From Gracilibacillus halophilus YIM-C55.5 (lineage in GTDB: Bacteria; Bacillota; Bacilli; Bacillales; Amphibacillaceae): 64,000 bases of DNA. Made by a program: the position numbers and the translations under genes. This document shows, piece after piece, positions 1 to 8,921 of the stretch. Each line of letters begins with the position of its first letter. Position 1 is the first letter of the stretch. The stretch lies in NCBI RefSeq assembly GCF_000359605.1, contig NZ_APML01000019.1, positions 124,001-188,000 on the forward strand. The letters run 5' to 3'. The notes beneath the pieces were generated by a model. The model did no database searches. It was not told the origin of the DNA and saw nothing but the letters and a program-made list of their open reading frames with translations.

Positions 1-972
1 TAGGTCTCTGAGTTCACGTTCAATTTTTTCTGGATTCATCATAAATTCTTTCTCCAAGTTTGGCGCAAATGGCATCGCTGGAACTTCTGGTGCTGCTAAC
101 CGTCGAACAGGTGCATCTAAATCGAATAAGCAATGTTCATTAATGATAGCAGATACTTCACTAATGATACTTCCTTCTTTATTATCTTCTGTCACTAATA
201 ATACTTTACCGGTTTTTGATGCAGCAGCAATAATCGCTTCCTGATCTAACGGATACACTGTTCGTAAGTCAAGAATTTCTGTCGTTACCCCTTCAGATTC
301 AAGTTTCTCAGCAGCCTGTTGAGCAAAATGCACACAGAGTCCATACGTAATGATAGTGACATCAGAACCTTCTTTCTTCACAGCTGCTTGTCCAATCGGC
401 AAGATATCATCTGCCTCAGAAACGTCTTCTTTCAGTAAACGATAGCCGCGTTTATGTTCAAAAAATAGAACAGGATCCTCATCACGGATAGCAGCTTTTA
501 ACAAACCTTTAGCATCAGAAGGACTAGACGGCATCACGATTTTTAACCCAGGCTGATTGGCAAAGACAGCTTCAACAGATTGTGAATGGTAAAGTCCACC
601 ATGAACACCACCACCATAAGGAGCGCGAATGACAATTGGACAATGCCAATCATTATTTGAGCGATAACGTATTTTTGCAGCTTCTGAAATAATCTGATTC
701 ACAGCAGGCATGATAAAATCGGCAAATTGCATCTCCGCTACAGGACGCATTCCATACATCGCCGCACCAATACCAACGCCAGCAATAGCAGATTCAGCCA
801 AAGGTGTATCAATGACACGTTCTTCACCAAATTCTTCTATCAAACCTTCCGTCGCTTTGAACACCCCACCTTTTACACCAACATCTTCACCCAATACAAA
901 CACTTTTTCATTCTGTTGCATTTCTTCTTTCATTGCTTGGGTAATCGCTTGTATGTACGTTAGAACCGCCAT
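1..972 (-). CDS. bkdAB: Branched-chain 2-oxoacid dehydrogenase E1 beta subunit (partial)
   Basis: This is the E1 beta subunit of the branched-chain 2-oxoacid dehydrogenase, which pairs with E1 alpha for thiamine-diphosphate-dependent decarboxylation of the 2-oxoacids of Val, Leu and Ile. It supplies primers for iso and anteiso fatty acids. Reading the minus strand gives MAVLTYIQAITQAMKEEM, then the family segments VFVLGEDVG and APYGGGVHGGLYHSQS. The start ATG overlaps the bkdAA stop as TAATG, and a GAGGAGG ribosome site lies inside the end of bkdAA. The window holds 324 codons; the family is about 327, so only the last few residues are missing. The E2 gene bkdB would be expected just beyond the left edge. 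Confidence 0.95.
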   Translation of the reverse strand, partial: MAVLTYIQAITQAMKEEMQQNEKVFVLGEDVGVKGGVFKATEGLIEEFGEERVIDTPLAESAIAGVGIGAAMYGMRPVAEMQFADFIMPAVNQIISEAAKIRYRSNNDWHCPIVIRAPYGGGVHGGLYHSQSVEAVFANQPGLKIVMPSSPSDAKGLLKAAIRDEDPVLFFEHKRGYRLLKEDVSEADDILPIGQAAVKKEGSDVTIITYGLCVHFAQQAAEKLESEGVTTEILDLRTVYPLDQEAIIAAASKTGKVLLVTEDNKEGSIISEVSAIINEHCLFDLDAPVRRLAAPEVPAMPFAPNLEKEFMMNPEKIERELRDL

Positions 973-1973
973 TATTTCGCCTCCTCTTGAGAATACACAT
1001 AATGGGCTAATGTCGTTACATCTGCATACGATGCATTCTCTGCATATTCTGTCGCCTCATTAATTTCTTGTTTGATCTCAGCTTCCATTTCTGTTTCTTT
1101 TTCATCTGTTAGGATCTGTTGTTCTTTTAAGTACTCTTTAAATTGAATGATCCCGTCTTTTTCCTTTGCCTCATCCAATTCTTCTTCCGTACGATACATT
1201 AGATGATTATCATCACTTGAATGACCAGTCAAACGGTTCGATACGGTTTCAATTAAAGTCGGCCCTTCATGATGTAGTGCACGTTTTCTCGCTTCATCTA
1301 CTGCCTTGTAAACTGCAAACGGATCATCCCCATCAACTGTAATTCCTTCCATTCCATAACCTAACGCCCGATCAGAAATTTTCGCACATGCGATTTGTTT
1401 ATTTAGTGGCACAGAGATCGCATATTTATTATTCTCAACCATGAAAATAACTGGCAATTTCTGAACAGCAGCATAATTCAAGCCTTCATGAAAGTCCCCT
1501 TGATTTGTAGAACCTTCTCCCATCGTTACAAAACTAACCGCTTGTTTCTTTTCCATTTTACTAGCTAGTGCAAAACCAGCTGCATGCGGTACTTGTGTTG
1601 TTACTGGTGATGAGCCTGTGACAATTCGGTTCTTTTTTTGTCCAAAGTGATTCGGCATTTGACGACCACCTGAGTTTGGATCATCTGCTTTTCCATAAGC
1701 TTGGAGCATTAACTCTTTTGTCGTCATACCAAAATGTAAAACGACACCTAAATCACGATAATACGGCAGTGCGTAATCTTGATCTTTATCAAGCGCAAAT
1801 GCTGCTGCCACTTGCGAAACCTCTTGACCTTGACAAGATACGACAAACGGTATTTGTCCCGACCGATTTAATATCCACATTCTTTCATCAATCCGCCGCG
1901 CGCGTAACATTTCTCGATACATTTCTAACAACAATTCATGATTTTCTACTAACTTATTTTGTTCGTTATCCAT
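972..1973 (-). CDS. bkdAA: Branched-chain 2-oxoacid dehydrogenase E1 alpha subunit
   Basis: This is the thiamine-diphosphate-binding E1 alpha subunit (333 aa, the usual length). The cofactor motif begins MGEGSTNQGDFHEGLNYAA and ends with the paired Asn of MVENN. The segment ending DRALGYGMEGITVDGDD and the SNRLTGHSSDD segment, which carries the conserved phosphorylation-loop residues of E1 alpha, are both present. It overlaps lpdV upstream by 8 bp and bkdAB downstream by 1 bp, so the three genes are translationally coupled. A GGGAGG site precedes the ATG. It works with bkdAB, the out-of-window E2 and the LpdV E3 to convert branched 2-oxoacids into acyl-CoA primers. Confidence 0.96.
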   Translation of the reverse strand: MDNEQNKLVENHELLLEMYREMLRARRIDERMWILNRSGQIPFVVSCQGQEVSQVAAAFALDKDQDYALPYYRDLGVVLHFGMTTKELMLQAYGKADDPNSGGRQMPNHFGQKKNRIVTGSSPVTTQVPHAAGFALASKMEKKQAVSFVTMGEGSTNQGDFHEGLNYAAVQKLPVIFMVENNKYAISVPLNKQIACAKISDRALGYGMEGITVDGDDPFAVYKAVDEARKRALHHEGPTLIETVSNRLTGHSSDDNHLMYRTEEELDEAKEKDGIIQFKEYLKEQQILTDEKETEMEAEIKQEINEATEYAENASYADVTTLAHYVYSQEEAK

Positions 1974-3393
1974 GAATATTCCTCCCTTCGGCCGCTAATG
2001 CAGCCTCTCCCAATAATTCTGATAGTGACGGGTGTGGATAGATGACTTCTGATAGTTCTAATGCTGAGCCATCAAAGTAGCGAGCCATACTTGCTTGTCC
2101 AATTAACTCAGTCACACCCTTTCCAATCAAATGAATGCCTAAAACATCATTGGTTTCTTTATCGACGATCATTTTGGCAAAACCTTTTGCATCCCCGTTT
2201 ACATGCGCCTTACCAATCGCTTGTAAAGACGTTTTCGTTACATCGACCGAATAGCCCTGTGCCTTTGCTTCAGATTCTGTTACTCCAATACTTGCAACTT
2301 CTGGTTCACTATAAATACAAGTAGGGATATCCATATCCGAGAGATATGTTGGCTGTTGACCACTCATATGTTCCATGGCCACTCTTGCTTCATAGGTCGC
2401 AGCATGCGCTAGTTGTTTACCACCAATGACATCACCAATCGCATAGATATGTCCTTCTTTCGTTTGCATGTTTTGATCAACTTGAATAAAACCTTGGTCA
2501 TCGAGTTGAACATCGGTATTTTCTAATCCAATTTTCATTGTATTTGCTTTTCTCCCTACCGAAAGCAATATGACATCAGAACTTAGCGACACGATATTTT
2601 CATTACCAGTGTTAACTTCGATCATGCACTGATCTTGAATTTGTAATGTTTCAGGAAGAACAGTTGAATCTGTATAGATATTAACACCCTTGTTTTTTAG
2701 CCGTTTTTTCATTTCAACAGCAATATCCGAATCAACACCTGGTAATAACTGGTCATTTTGTTCAATGAGCGTCACATTGACACCAACATCTTGATAAAAT
2801 GATGCCCATTCAACGCCAATAGCTCCTCCACCGACAATCAAGATCGATTGCGGCAATTCATCTAACTCTAGGGCATGATCTGAAGTTAAGATCTTTTTCC
2901 CGTCAGGTTCCATACCAGGAATTGTTTTAGCAGATGAACCAGTTGCTATCACGAGTTGCTTCGGTATTAATATGTCATTTTCTTGCTCCCCATCATATGT
3001 AACGGAAACTGAACCTGCCATTGGTGAGAAAATGGAAGAGCCTAAGATACTGCCGTAACCATGATATACATCGATTTTTCCTTGATTCACTAGATGCTTA
3101 ACCCCTTGATAGAGCGTTCGAACAACTTGGTCTTTTCTGTTTAATACTTGATTAAGATCAAGCGTAGGTTCACCTACCATTACCCCGAATTCATTGGCGT
3201 GACGAATTTCTTGGAATACTTCTGCACTCTTTAAAAATGATTTTGTTGGTATGCATCCTTTATGTAAGCATGTCCCCCCAAGCTTTTCCGCTTCAACGAT
3301 TGCTGTTTTGAAACCTTGTTGTGATGCACGAATGGCGGTTACATACCCTCCGGTTCCACCACCTAACACGACCAAATCATAATCTATTGCCAT
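1966..3393 (-). CDS. lpdV: Dihydrolipoyl dehydrogenase (E3) of the branched-chain complex
   Basis: This FAD-dependent E3 reoxidises dihydrolipoyl E2 with NAD+. Of its 475 residues, the N-terminal GGGTGGYVTAIRASQ is the FAD dinucleotide fold. GGTCLHKGCIPTK carries the redox disulfide. ILIVGGGAIGVEWASFYQDVG is the NAD fold, here quoted only by its GGGAIG core. The C-terminal HPHPSLSELLGEAAL-type region (YPHPSLSE) holds the catalytic His-Glu pair. Its place between buk and bkdAA matches LpdV of the bkd operon rather than the pyruvate dehydrogenase PdhD. All key residues are visible and nothing suggests inactivity. Confidence 0.95.
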   Translation of the reverse strand: MAIDYDLVVLGGGTGGYVTAIRASQQGFKTAIVEAEKLGGTCLHKGCIPTKSFLKSAEVFQEIRHANEFGVMVGEPTLDLNQVLNRKDQVVRTLYQGVKHLVNQGKIDVYHGYGSILGSSIFSPMAGSVSVTYDGEQENDILIPKQLVIATGSSAKTIPGMEPDGKKILTSDHALELDELPQSILIVGGGAIGVEWASFYQDVGVNVTLIEQNDQLLPGVDSDIAVEMKKRLKNKGVNIYTDSTVLPETLQIQDQCMIEVNTGNENIVSLSSDVILLSVGRKANTMKIGLENTDVQLDDQGFIQVDQNMQTKEGHIYAIGDVIGGKQLAHAATYEARVAMEHMSGQQPTYLSDMDIPTCIYSEPEVASIGVTESEAKAQGYSVDVTKTSLQAIGKAHVNGDAKGFAKMIVDKETNDVLGIHLIGKGVTELIGQASMARYFDGSALELSEVIYPHPSLSELLGEAALAAEGRNIHG

Positions 3394-3472
3394 AACGACA
3401 CCCTTTCTATCATTTGCAAACTTACATATTCATTGCTTACTTATACGATAAGAATAAAATCTGCTGCTTGCA

Positions 3473-4537
3473 CTATTCATCATATTTTTTCGGTTTTTCT
3501 TGGTTGCGCAAGACTCGTAACGTGCCTTGAGCCAATGCCATAAGTACATTCTCACCAGGATATTCATAAACATCAGCAATCCAACTCACTCGATGACTAA
3601 TTAATTCAGTTAACAGTGGAATGTAACTTAAATTTCCCGTCAGAACAATGGCTTGGACATTGCCGTATAATACGGGGCTTAGTTTCCCTATTTCTTTTGC
3701 CACTTGATAAGCCAGCAATTCAATCACTGGAGCTGTGTCATCTCGATTGATTTCTAATTGTTCAATCACATCTTTTACTCGATTCGTACCTAAATAGGCT
3801 TGGATACCGGATTGATATATTACTTTCTCAAGTACTTTTTGTTTGTCATTGCCATATTCATCCATAAGATCCACTAATCCATGATTGGGCAAAGACCCTG
3901 CCCTTTCTAATGAGAAAGGCCCTTCTCCATCAAAACCATTATTCACATCTACAACTCTTCCATAACGATGGGCACCAACCGTAACGCCTCCTCCTAAGTG
4001 GGCAACAATGAAATTCATTTCATGATAATCACCACCAAGATCATTCGCTACTTGTCGAGCCATTGATTTTTGATTAAGAGCGTGAAAAATACTTTTTCTC
4101 TCAATTGACGGTAAGCCTGTTTTTCTAGCCAGATCCGCTAATTCATCTACAACCACAGGATCAACAATATACGCTGACACATTCAATTGTTGGGCAATCT
4201 CATGCGCGATCAGCGCACCAAGATTGGAAACATGTTCACCATAGTTTGCTGACCTTAAATCTTGTATCATCTTTGAATTAACAACATAAGTACCGCCACT
4301 GATAGGCTTTAACAGCCCACCCCGTCCGCATACGGCATCAATTTTTGAAAGATCTAAACCTATTTCTTCAACGGATTGTATCACGTCTTGTTTACGTTCG
4401 GTTAATTGATCTTGAATGAAATGATACTCCTTCCTCATTTGAAAAGGCACTTCAGTCTCAAACAAATTTTGTTCATTCTCAAAGATAGCTACTTTCGTTG
4501 AATAAACTAAAGGATTCACTACTAAGATACGATACAT
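3473..4537 (-). CDS. buk: Butyrate kinase family protein, catalytic motifs altered
   Basis: This protein belongs to the butyrate/branched-chain carboxylate kinase branch of the acetokinase family (354 aa, against about 360). The family normally makes ATP from acyl phosphate. Conserved blocks are visible: CGRGGLLKPISGGTY, VAHLGGGVTVGAHRYG and DVNNGFDGEGPFS. Two hallmark motifs are not. The N-terminal phosphate-binding motif NPGSTSTK reads NPLVYSTK (residues 8-15), and the nucleotide-site GGxAYS reads GNLSYI (about residue 301). The start lies 9 bp after the bkdR stop, so there is no room for ptb and bcd, which sit here in B. subtilis. It may be a weakened or repurposed kinase. Family membership is sure; activity is doubtful. 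Confidence 0.88.
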   Translation of the reverse strand: MYRILVVNPLVYSTKVAIFENEQNLFETEVPFQMRKEYHFIQDQLTERKQDVIQSVEEIGLDLSKIDAVCGRGGLLKPISGGTYVVNSKMIQDLRSANYGEHVSNLGALIAHEIAQQLNVSAYIVDPVVVDELADLARKTGLPSIERKSIFHALNQKSMARQVANDLGGDYHEMNFIVAHLGGGVTVGAHRYGRVVDVNNGFDGEGPFSLERAGSLPNHGLVDLMDEYGNDKQKVLEKVIYQSGIQAYLGTNRVKDVIEQLEINRDDTAPVIELLAYQVAKEIGKLSPVLYGNVQAIVLTGNLSYIPLLTELISHRVSWIADVYEYPGENVLMALAQGTLRVLRNQEKPKKYDE

Positions 4538-4546
4538 GCGTCTGAA

Positions 4547-6199
4547 TCACCTAACTTCCCGATCAATCTGGTGCCGATCCATTTTGTAATATAAATTACG
4601 TATGGAAATACCAAGCGCTTTGGCAGTTTTGGTTTTATTATATTGATATTGATCTAATGCCTGTAAAATGTATTGCTTTTCATACTGGTCAACGGACGCT
4701 TGTAATGTGCATTGATCAGTATGAACTACCTTATTTTGATTAAATGCAAGTGAGGGAATATGTTCAGGTTGAATCACTTCCTCATTCTCAGCTAATCTCA
4801 CAAATGTTTGACGCATCATCGATTCTAATTCTGCTACATTTCCCGGCCATCGATAGGTAAGAAATAACTTTTTCGTTTCATCTGATAAACATGTGACATT
4901 CTTATTTAACTCATCGTTCAATCGTTCAATGATGGAAGTTGTCAATGATTCTATGTCTTCTTTCCGTTCCCGTAATGGTGGCAAAGCAATTTGATATAGT
5001 TGCAACCGTTCAAGTAACGGTTTATAAAAGTTACTGCTCCACTGGTCCGCCAGCGATAAAGTGGTACCAAAAATCATATTCGGTCGCTGAGATGGCGTCG
5101 ATTGGTCTAACCAATACAATATATTTTCTTGTGTTTTTATGGTTAATTCAGATAATTCATCAATATATATCGTTCCATTTGTATATTGCGTGAGCCATCC
5201 AGTATGATCTTGATCACCAAATAAATTTCTGATTTGATCGTTTCTTGATAATGATCTCGTGGCAATTTTAACAAATTTATTTCCACCCTGTTCGCTTTCA
5301 GAATGGATCACGCGTGCAAACATCGCTTTTCCAACACCCGTTTCTCCTCGAATGAGAATTGGAGATGTTGTTTTGGAAAATAGTTTCGCCTGCTCCTTCG
5401 CTATTAATATTTCTGAGCTTGTTCCGATGATATCCTCGTATTTATAGTTTTTTTCTAAATGTCGAATCACTTGTTTCATCTGATGTAACTGACTTTTAAA
5501 TTGTTGATGTTCGTCAGTGATCAACATTTGGACAAAACCTAAAAGTTTCCCCTTTGAAAAAAAAGGCTCAATTTGCATCTTATAGATATTTTGTCCGTTA
5601 ACGAATTGATCTTGATATCCCCGTCGTTGATGTAGAGCTTTCGTTAATTGAGCATGAATCTTTTTCATGTTGATTTGCTGATGACGAATTTGCTCCCATT
5701 CATGATTGGTATATCTTTCACTTCCATTAGAAGCTAGAATACGAACGGCAGCTTCTGACTGTTGTGTTATTGCATGGAGAGCTTGCTGACAAAACATATA
5801 ATCCGTATGCTTTTCTACTTTTTGATTGAAATGGTTTGCCTCTTCGATGATTAAACCAATTCTATGTAACGTCCGATGTTCATCAAATAAAGGAAAATAT
5901 GTGAGTAGTAATCGTTGTCCGTTCTCATTGGTTTGTTCCGTATGCAATTCTTTTCTACCTTGAACAACTTCTTCCAATGGTTGAAGTGATAAAAATGTAC
6001 CAAATGGTTTGCCAATGAGTTCTTGCTCTTCGGTTGTATTCAATAACAACTGTGCTTGCCGGTTTGCTGAATATATTAAGTAATTTTTATCAATTAACAT
6101 AAATCCCGATGGCGCTTTCGCGAAAAATTGATCGGTAATCTCTCCACTCATCATCTCATAATTGGTAGACACCACATCACACCCTGCATTAAATTTCAT
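4547..6199 (-). CDS. bkdR: BkdR-type AAA+ regulator lacking the sigma-54 GAFTGA loop
   Basis: By family and position this is the activator of the bkd operon. Two PAS-like sensor segments (about residues 20-120 and 145-230) precede an AAA+ domain with Walker A GETGVGKA (285-292), Walker B IYIDEL (344-349) and PPLRER (407-412). A Fis-type helix-turn-helix ends the protein (NKTKTAKALGISIRNLYYK, 521-539). The stretch from LFG (326) to Walker B is about 10 residues short, and the GAFTGA loop that touches sigma-54 is absent. The sensor II motif GNVREL reads GNVAEL (453-458), losing the arginine. The start has only a weak ribosome site; Met16 or Met17 are alternatives. It probably no longer drives sigma-54 transcription and may act as an ordinary DNA-binding regulator. 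Confidence 0.85.
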   Translation of the reverse strand: MKFNAGCDVVSTNYEMMSGEITDQFFAKAPSGFMLIDKNYLIYSANRQAQLLLNTTEEQELIGKPFGTFLSLQPLEEVVQGRKELHTEQTNENGQRLLLTYFPLFDEHRTLHRIGLIIEEANHFNQKVEKHTDYMFCQQALHAITQQSEAAVRILASNGSERYTNHEWEQIRHQQINMKKIHAQLTKALHQRRGYQDQFVNGQNIYKMQIEPFFSKGKLLGFVQMLITDEHQQFKSQLHQMKQVIRHLEKNYKYEDIIGTSSEILIAKEQAKLFSKTTSPILIRGETGVGKAMFARVIHSESEQGGNKFVKIATRSLSRNDQIRNLFGDQDHTGWLTQYTNGTIYIDELSELTIKTQENILYWLDQSTPSQRPNMIFGTTLSLADQWSSNFYKPLLERLQLYQIALPPLRERKEDIESLTTSIIERLNDELNKNVTCLSDETKKLFLTYRWPGNVAELESMMRQTFVRLAENEEVIQPEHIPSLAFNQNKVVHTDQCTLQASVDQYEKQYILQALDQYQYNKTKTAKALGISIRNLYYKMDRHQIDREVR

Positions 6200-6330
6200 A
6201 CCTAAAGGATATCTGATCTTGCAAGATTTAGCAAGAGAAGCGAGTCAAATTTGTAGTCATTTATTCTTTCAAATAAATATGCTATACTACTTGGAAAAGT
6301 TAATGAATCGTTTTGTTGGAGGTTATACTT

Positions 6331-6573
6331 TTGAAGATTGTTGCACTAGCTATTTTAATAACGCCTGTCCTTTTAGCTATATACGGTGTAAAATTAATTC
6401 GTGACGCTTTTTTTGGTGAACTTACACCCATTTTTATAAATACAATGATTCAATTTGTGGCGGGCACGGTTATTTTTTTCGCAGGACTCGCATTTATTGG
6501 CGGATATATATATAATCGAGACCGTAAGAGGAAGCTAGCAAAAGGACAAAAACATAATCGGTATACATTATAA
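6331..6573 (+). CDS. yqzF: DUF2627 small membrane protein (YqzF family)
   Basis: This 80-residue protein has two predicted membrane helices (about residues 3-20 and 40-62) and a basic C-terminal tail (NRDRKRKLAKGQK). It matches the DUF2627/YqzF family, which sits beside bkdR in Bacillus as it does here, divergently transcribed. The start chosen is TTG, with GGAGG 8 bases upstream. An upstream in-frame TTG would place the ribosome site inside the gene and is rejected. No biochemical role is known. Confidence 0.8.
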   Translation: MKIVALAILITPVLLAIYGVKLIRDAFFGELTPIFINTMIQFVAGTVIFFAGLAFIGGYIYNRDRKRKLAKGQKHNRYTL

Positions 6574-6629
6574 CCAAGAAATTATTTGCACACACTTCAT
6601 CAAGTGTAGTTATACCCAAAAGATAAATA

Positions 6630-6676
6630 AAGGGCTGTCCCCCATTTGTTGATAAGAGGACAGCCCTTTCTTTTCG
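6630..6676. terminator. Bidirectional intrinsic terminator
   Basis: An 11-bp inverted repeat, AAGGGCTGTCC / GGACAGCCCTT, with a 17-nt loop is followed by a T-rich run on each strand. It lies between the convergent yqzF and aspartokinase genes and can end both. Confidence 0.88.
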
Positions 6677-6679
6677 TTT

Positions 6680-8032
6680 TTAATTTTCTTCAAAAAATGC
6701 TTGATAAAGAGATCGTACAGCTGCGTCAACTTTGTCCGATTTAATACCAAACATCATCGATACTTCAGAAGATCCTTGATTCATCATTTCTATATTTACA
6801 TCAGCTCTTGTAAATGCATGGGTTGCTTTGTCAGCAAGTCCTACTGTACTATCCATACCTTCACCGACTACCATGATAAGTGCTAAATCACGCTCAACGT
6901 ATATTGTGTCTGGATCCAATTCTTCTTTAATACGTGCAATCACTCGTTCTTCTTTTTCTTTTGTTAATCGAGATTCACGAATAATCACTGACAAATCATC
7001 AATTCCTGATGGCGTATGTTCAAAGGAAATGTCTTCATCTTCTAAAATTGTCAGTAATTTACGTCCAAAACCTAATTCACGGTTCATCAAATATTTACTA
7101 ACATAGATGCTGATAAACCCAGTATCACTTGCAATACCTACAACAGGATTAGGTTGTGGTTCTTTTTGCGATACAATAATGGTACCCATACCTTCTGGAT
7201 TATTCGTATTTTTAATACAGACAGGAATATCTGCTTTGAACGCTGGAATAAGTGCCTCGTCATGAAATACACCGAAGCCAGCATATGATAATTCTCGCAT
7301 TTCTTTATAAGTCAGTGATGTAATTTCTTTTGGTTGATCGACAATCGTTGGGTTTACACAGAATACCGAATCTACATCAGTAAAGTTCTCATAGAGGTCA
7401 GCTTGTAGGCCTGCTGCTACAATTGAACCTGTAATATCAGAACCACCTCTAGAAAAAGTAATCAACTTGCCATCTTTAGAATATCCAAAGAAACCTGGAA
7501 TGACGACAATGCCTTTATGTTCACGAATTTTCAATAAGTGATCATAACTTTCATCGAGTACTTGCGCACCACCTGGTGAATCACTAACAAAAATACCGGC
7601 ATCTTTTGGGTTTAAGTAAGACGCATGTACTTCGATCGATTGTAAGTAAGCACTTAACACTTTTGCAGAAGAATTCTCACCAACCGCTTTAATAGCGTCT
7701 AATTTTAAAGCATCACTATCTGAAGATTGAAGAGTACATTCAATATCTTCTCGTACTTCAGCAACAATTTGATTTGAAATATTCAATTCAGTTGCAATTT
7801 CCTGAAAACGATCCAAAACAAACTGCAATGGTTCAGCATAAGATTTGTTCTCAACATAGGCTTCGCCAATTTCGATCAACTTGTCTGTAATCTTTGTATC
7901 ATCAGAGAAACGCTTGCCTGGAGCAGAAACCACTATAGCTTTTCGCTCCGAATCGTTTCGAATGATATTTGCGACTTTCTTTAACTGTTCAGCATTTGCT
8001 ACCGAACTTCCTCCGAACTTCGCTACTTTCAT
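6680..8032 (-). CDS. Aspartate kinase (YclM/ThrD type)
   Basis: It phosphorylates aspartate, the first step of the Lys, Thr, Met and diaminopimelate pathway. The 450-aa length and the MKVAKFGGSSVAN start match the monofunctional aspartokinase III group (YclM in B. subtilis), not the alpha/beta LysC type. The substrate segment SRGGSDITGS and a C-terminal pair of ACT domains (about residues 300-450, including LIMVVGEGM and EVSMMFGI) indicate feedback control by amino acids. It stands alone, with a terminator behind it and about 185 bp before the next gene. I see no lysine riboswitch in that leader. Which amino acid inhibits it cannot be told from sequence. Confidence 0.9.
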   Translation of the reverse strand: MKVAKFGGSSVANAEQLKKVANIIRNDSERKAIVVSAPGKRFSDDTKITDKLIEIGEAYVENKSYAEPLQFVLDRFQEIATELNISNQIVAEVREDIECTLQSSDSDALKLDAIKAVGENSSAKVLSAYLQSIEVHASYLNPKDAGIFVSDSPGGAQVLDESYDHLLKIREHKGIVVIPGFFGYSKDGKLITFSRGGSDITGSIVAAGLQADLYENFTDVDSVFCVNPTIVDQPKEITSLTYKEMRELSYAGFGVFHDEALIPAFKADIPVCIKNTNNPEGMGTIIVSQKEPQPNPVVGIASDTGFISIYVSKYLMNRELGFGRKLLTILEDEDISFEHTPSGIDDLSVIIRESRLTKEKEERVIARIKEELDPDTIYVERDLALIMVVGEGMDSTVGLADKATHAFTRADVNIEMMNQGSSEVSMMFGIKSDKVDAAVRSLYQAFFEEN

Positions 8033-8217
8033 GTTATAACCTCTCCATTGTTTATTTTTCTATCATTAAAATATTATCATATTTTTATGGATTTTGTTAA
8101 ACGAAACTAAACATTTATACGGAAGATATCGGAGCATAGTAGCGTTTGTGCAATACATTATATAAGCATGTCAAAATTTTAAGAAAAATGCGTAAATTCT
8201 AAAAGATATAGCACTTG

Positions 8218-8814
8218 TTATTTCGCAATAAACATTTGTGTCCAATAATTTCCTTCTTTGACATAACCAACGCCTATATGTGTATATTGCTCATTTAGGA
8301 TATTTCGACGATGTCCACTCGAATTCATCCAAGCATTCACAACTTGTTGAGGTGTTGATTGTCCCTTTGCGATATTTTCTGCTGCTGCTCGGTAGGAGAT
8401 ATTAAAATTTCGCATCATTTGAAATGGAGATCCATAAGTAGGACTCTGATGGGAAAAATACTGATTCGATTGCATATCAGCAGACTTGTAACGGGCTACA
8501 CGGGAAAGTTCCCAGTCAGGTTTTAGTTTTGGCAAACCGTTGCGTGCTCTTTCCTGATTGGTGAGTTGTATCACTTGGTGTTCGGTTCGTTTAATTTTAT
8601 CTAATGTAGGAATGGTGATTGTTTGATTTGGATAAATCAAATCTGGATTTTCAATTTGATCATTGGCTTCAATAATTTCTGATAAGCCAATTTTATATTT
8701 CTGGGAGATTTTCCATAATGTATCCCCTGGTTGCACTGTGTATTGGCTTTGAGCCGCAACCGTTACTGGAATGATAAGAAACATCACAACAATAGATAGT
8801 ATCAATTTCTTCAT
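8218..8814 (-). CDS. Secreted LysM-CAP domain protein (YkwD-like)
   Basis: This exported protein of 198 residues has a signal peptide (KKLILSIVVMFLIIPVTVAAQ). One LysM domain follows (YTVQPGDTLWKISQKYKIG and onward, about residues 25-68) and should bind peptidoglycan. The rest is a CAP/SCP domain with the typical blocks LTNQERARNGL, YFSHQSP, AENIAKG and NAWMNSSGHRRNIL. The ATG chosen has AGGAGG 8 bases upstream; a GTG three codons earlier overlaps that site. The same layout occurs in YkwD and in coat-associated SafA/CAP proteins. Its position downstream of spo0A hints at a cell-wall or spore-envelope role, but no sporulation promoter is evident. Confidence 0.85.
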   Translation of the reverse strand: MKKLILSIVVMFLIIPVTVAAQSQYTVQPGDTLWKISQKYKIGLSEIIEANDQIENPDLIYPNQTITIPTLDKIKRTEHQVIQLTNQERARNGLPKLKPDWELSRVARYKSADMQSNQYFSHQSPTYGSPFQMMRNFNISYRAAAENIAKGQSTPQQVVNAWMNSSGHRRNILNEQYTHIGVGYVKEGNYWTQMFIAK

Positions 8815-8921
8815 GATAAGCACCTCCTGAATATATAGATGTTCTTATCATTCCGTCACATATGTTAATTATACACAGAATTTCGTAATTTTTTTACTTT
8901 TAAAATTTCATATTTCTTCAT

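Noticed and set aside
8033-8217. A lysine riboswitch ahead of the aspartokinase gene
   Set aside because: The leader is AT-rich with no L-box junction pattern, and no terminator or anti-terminator pair is present.
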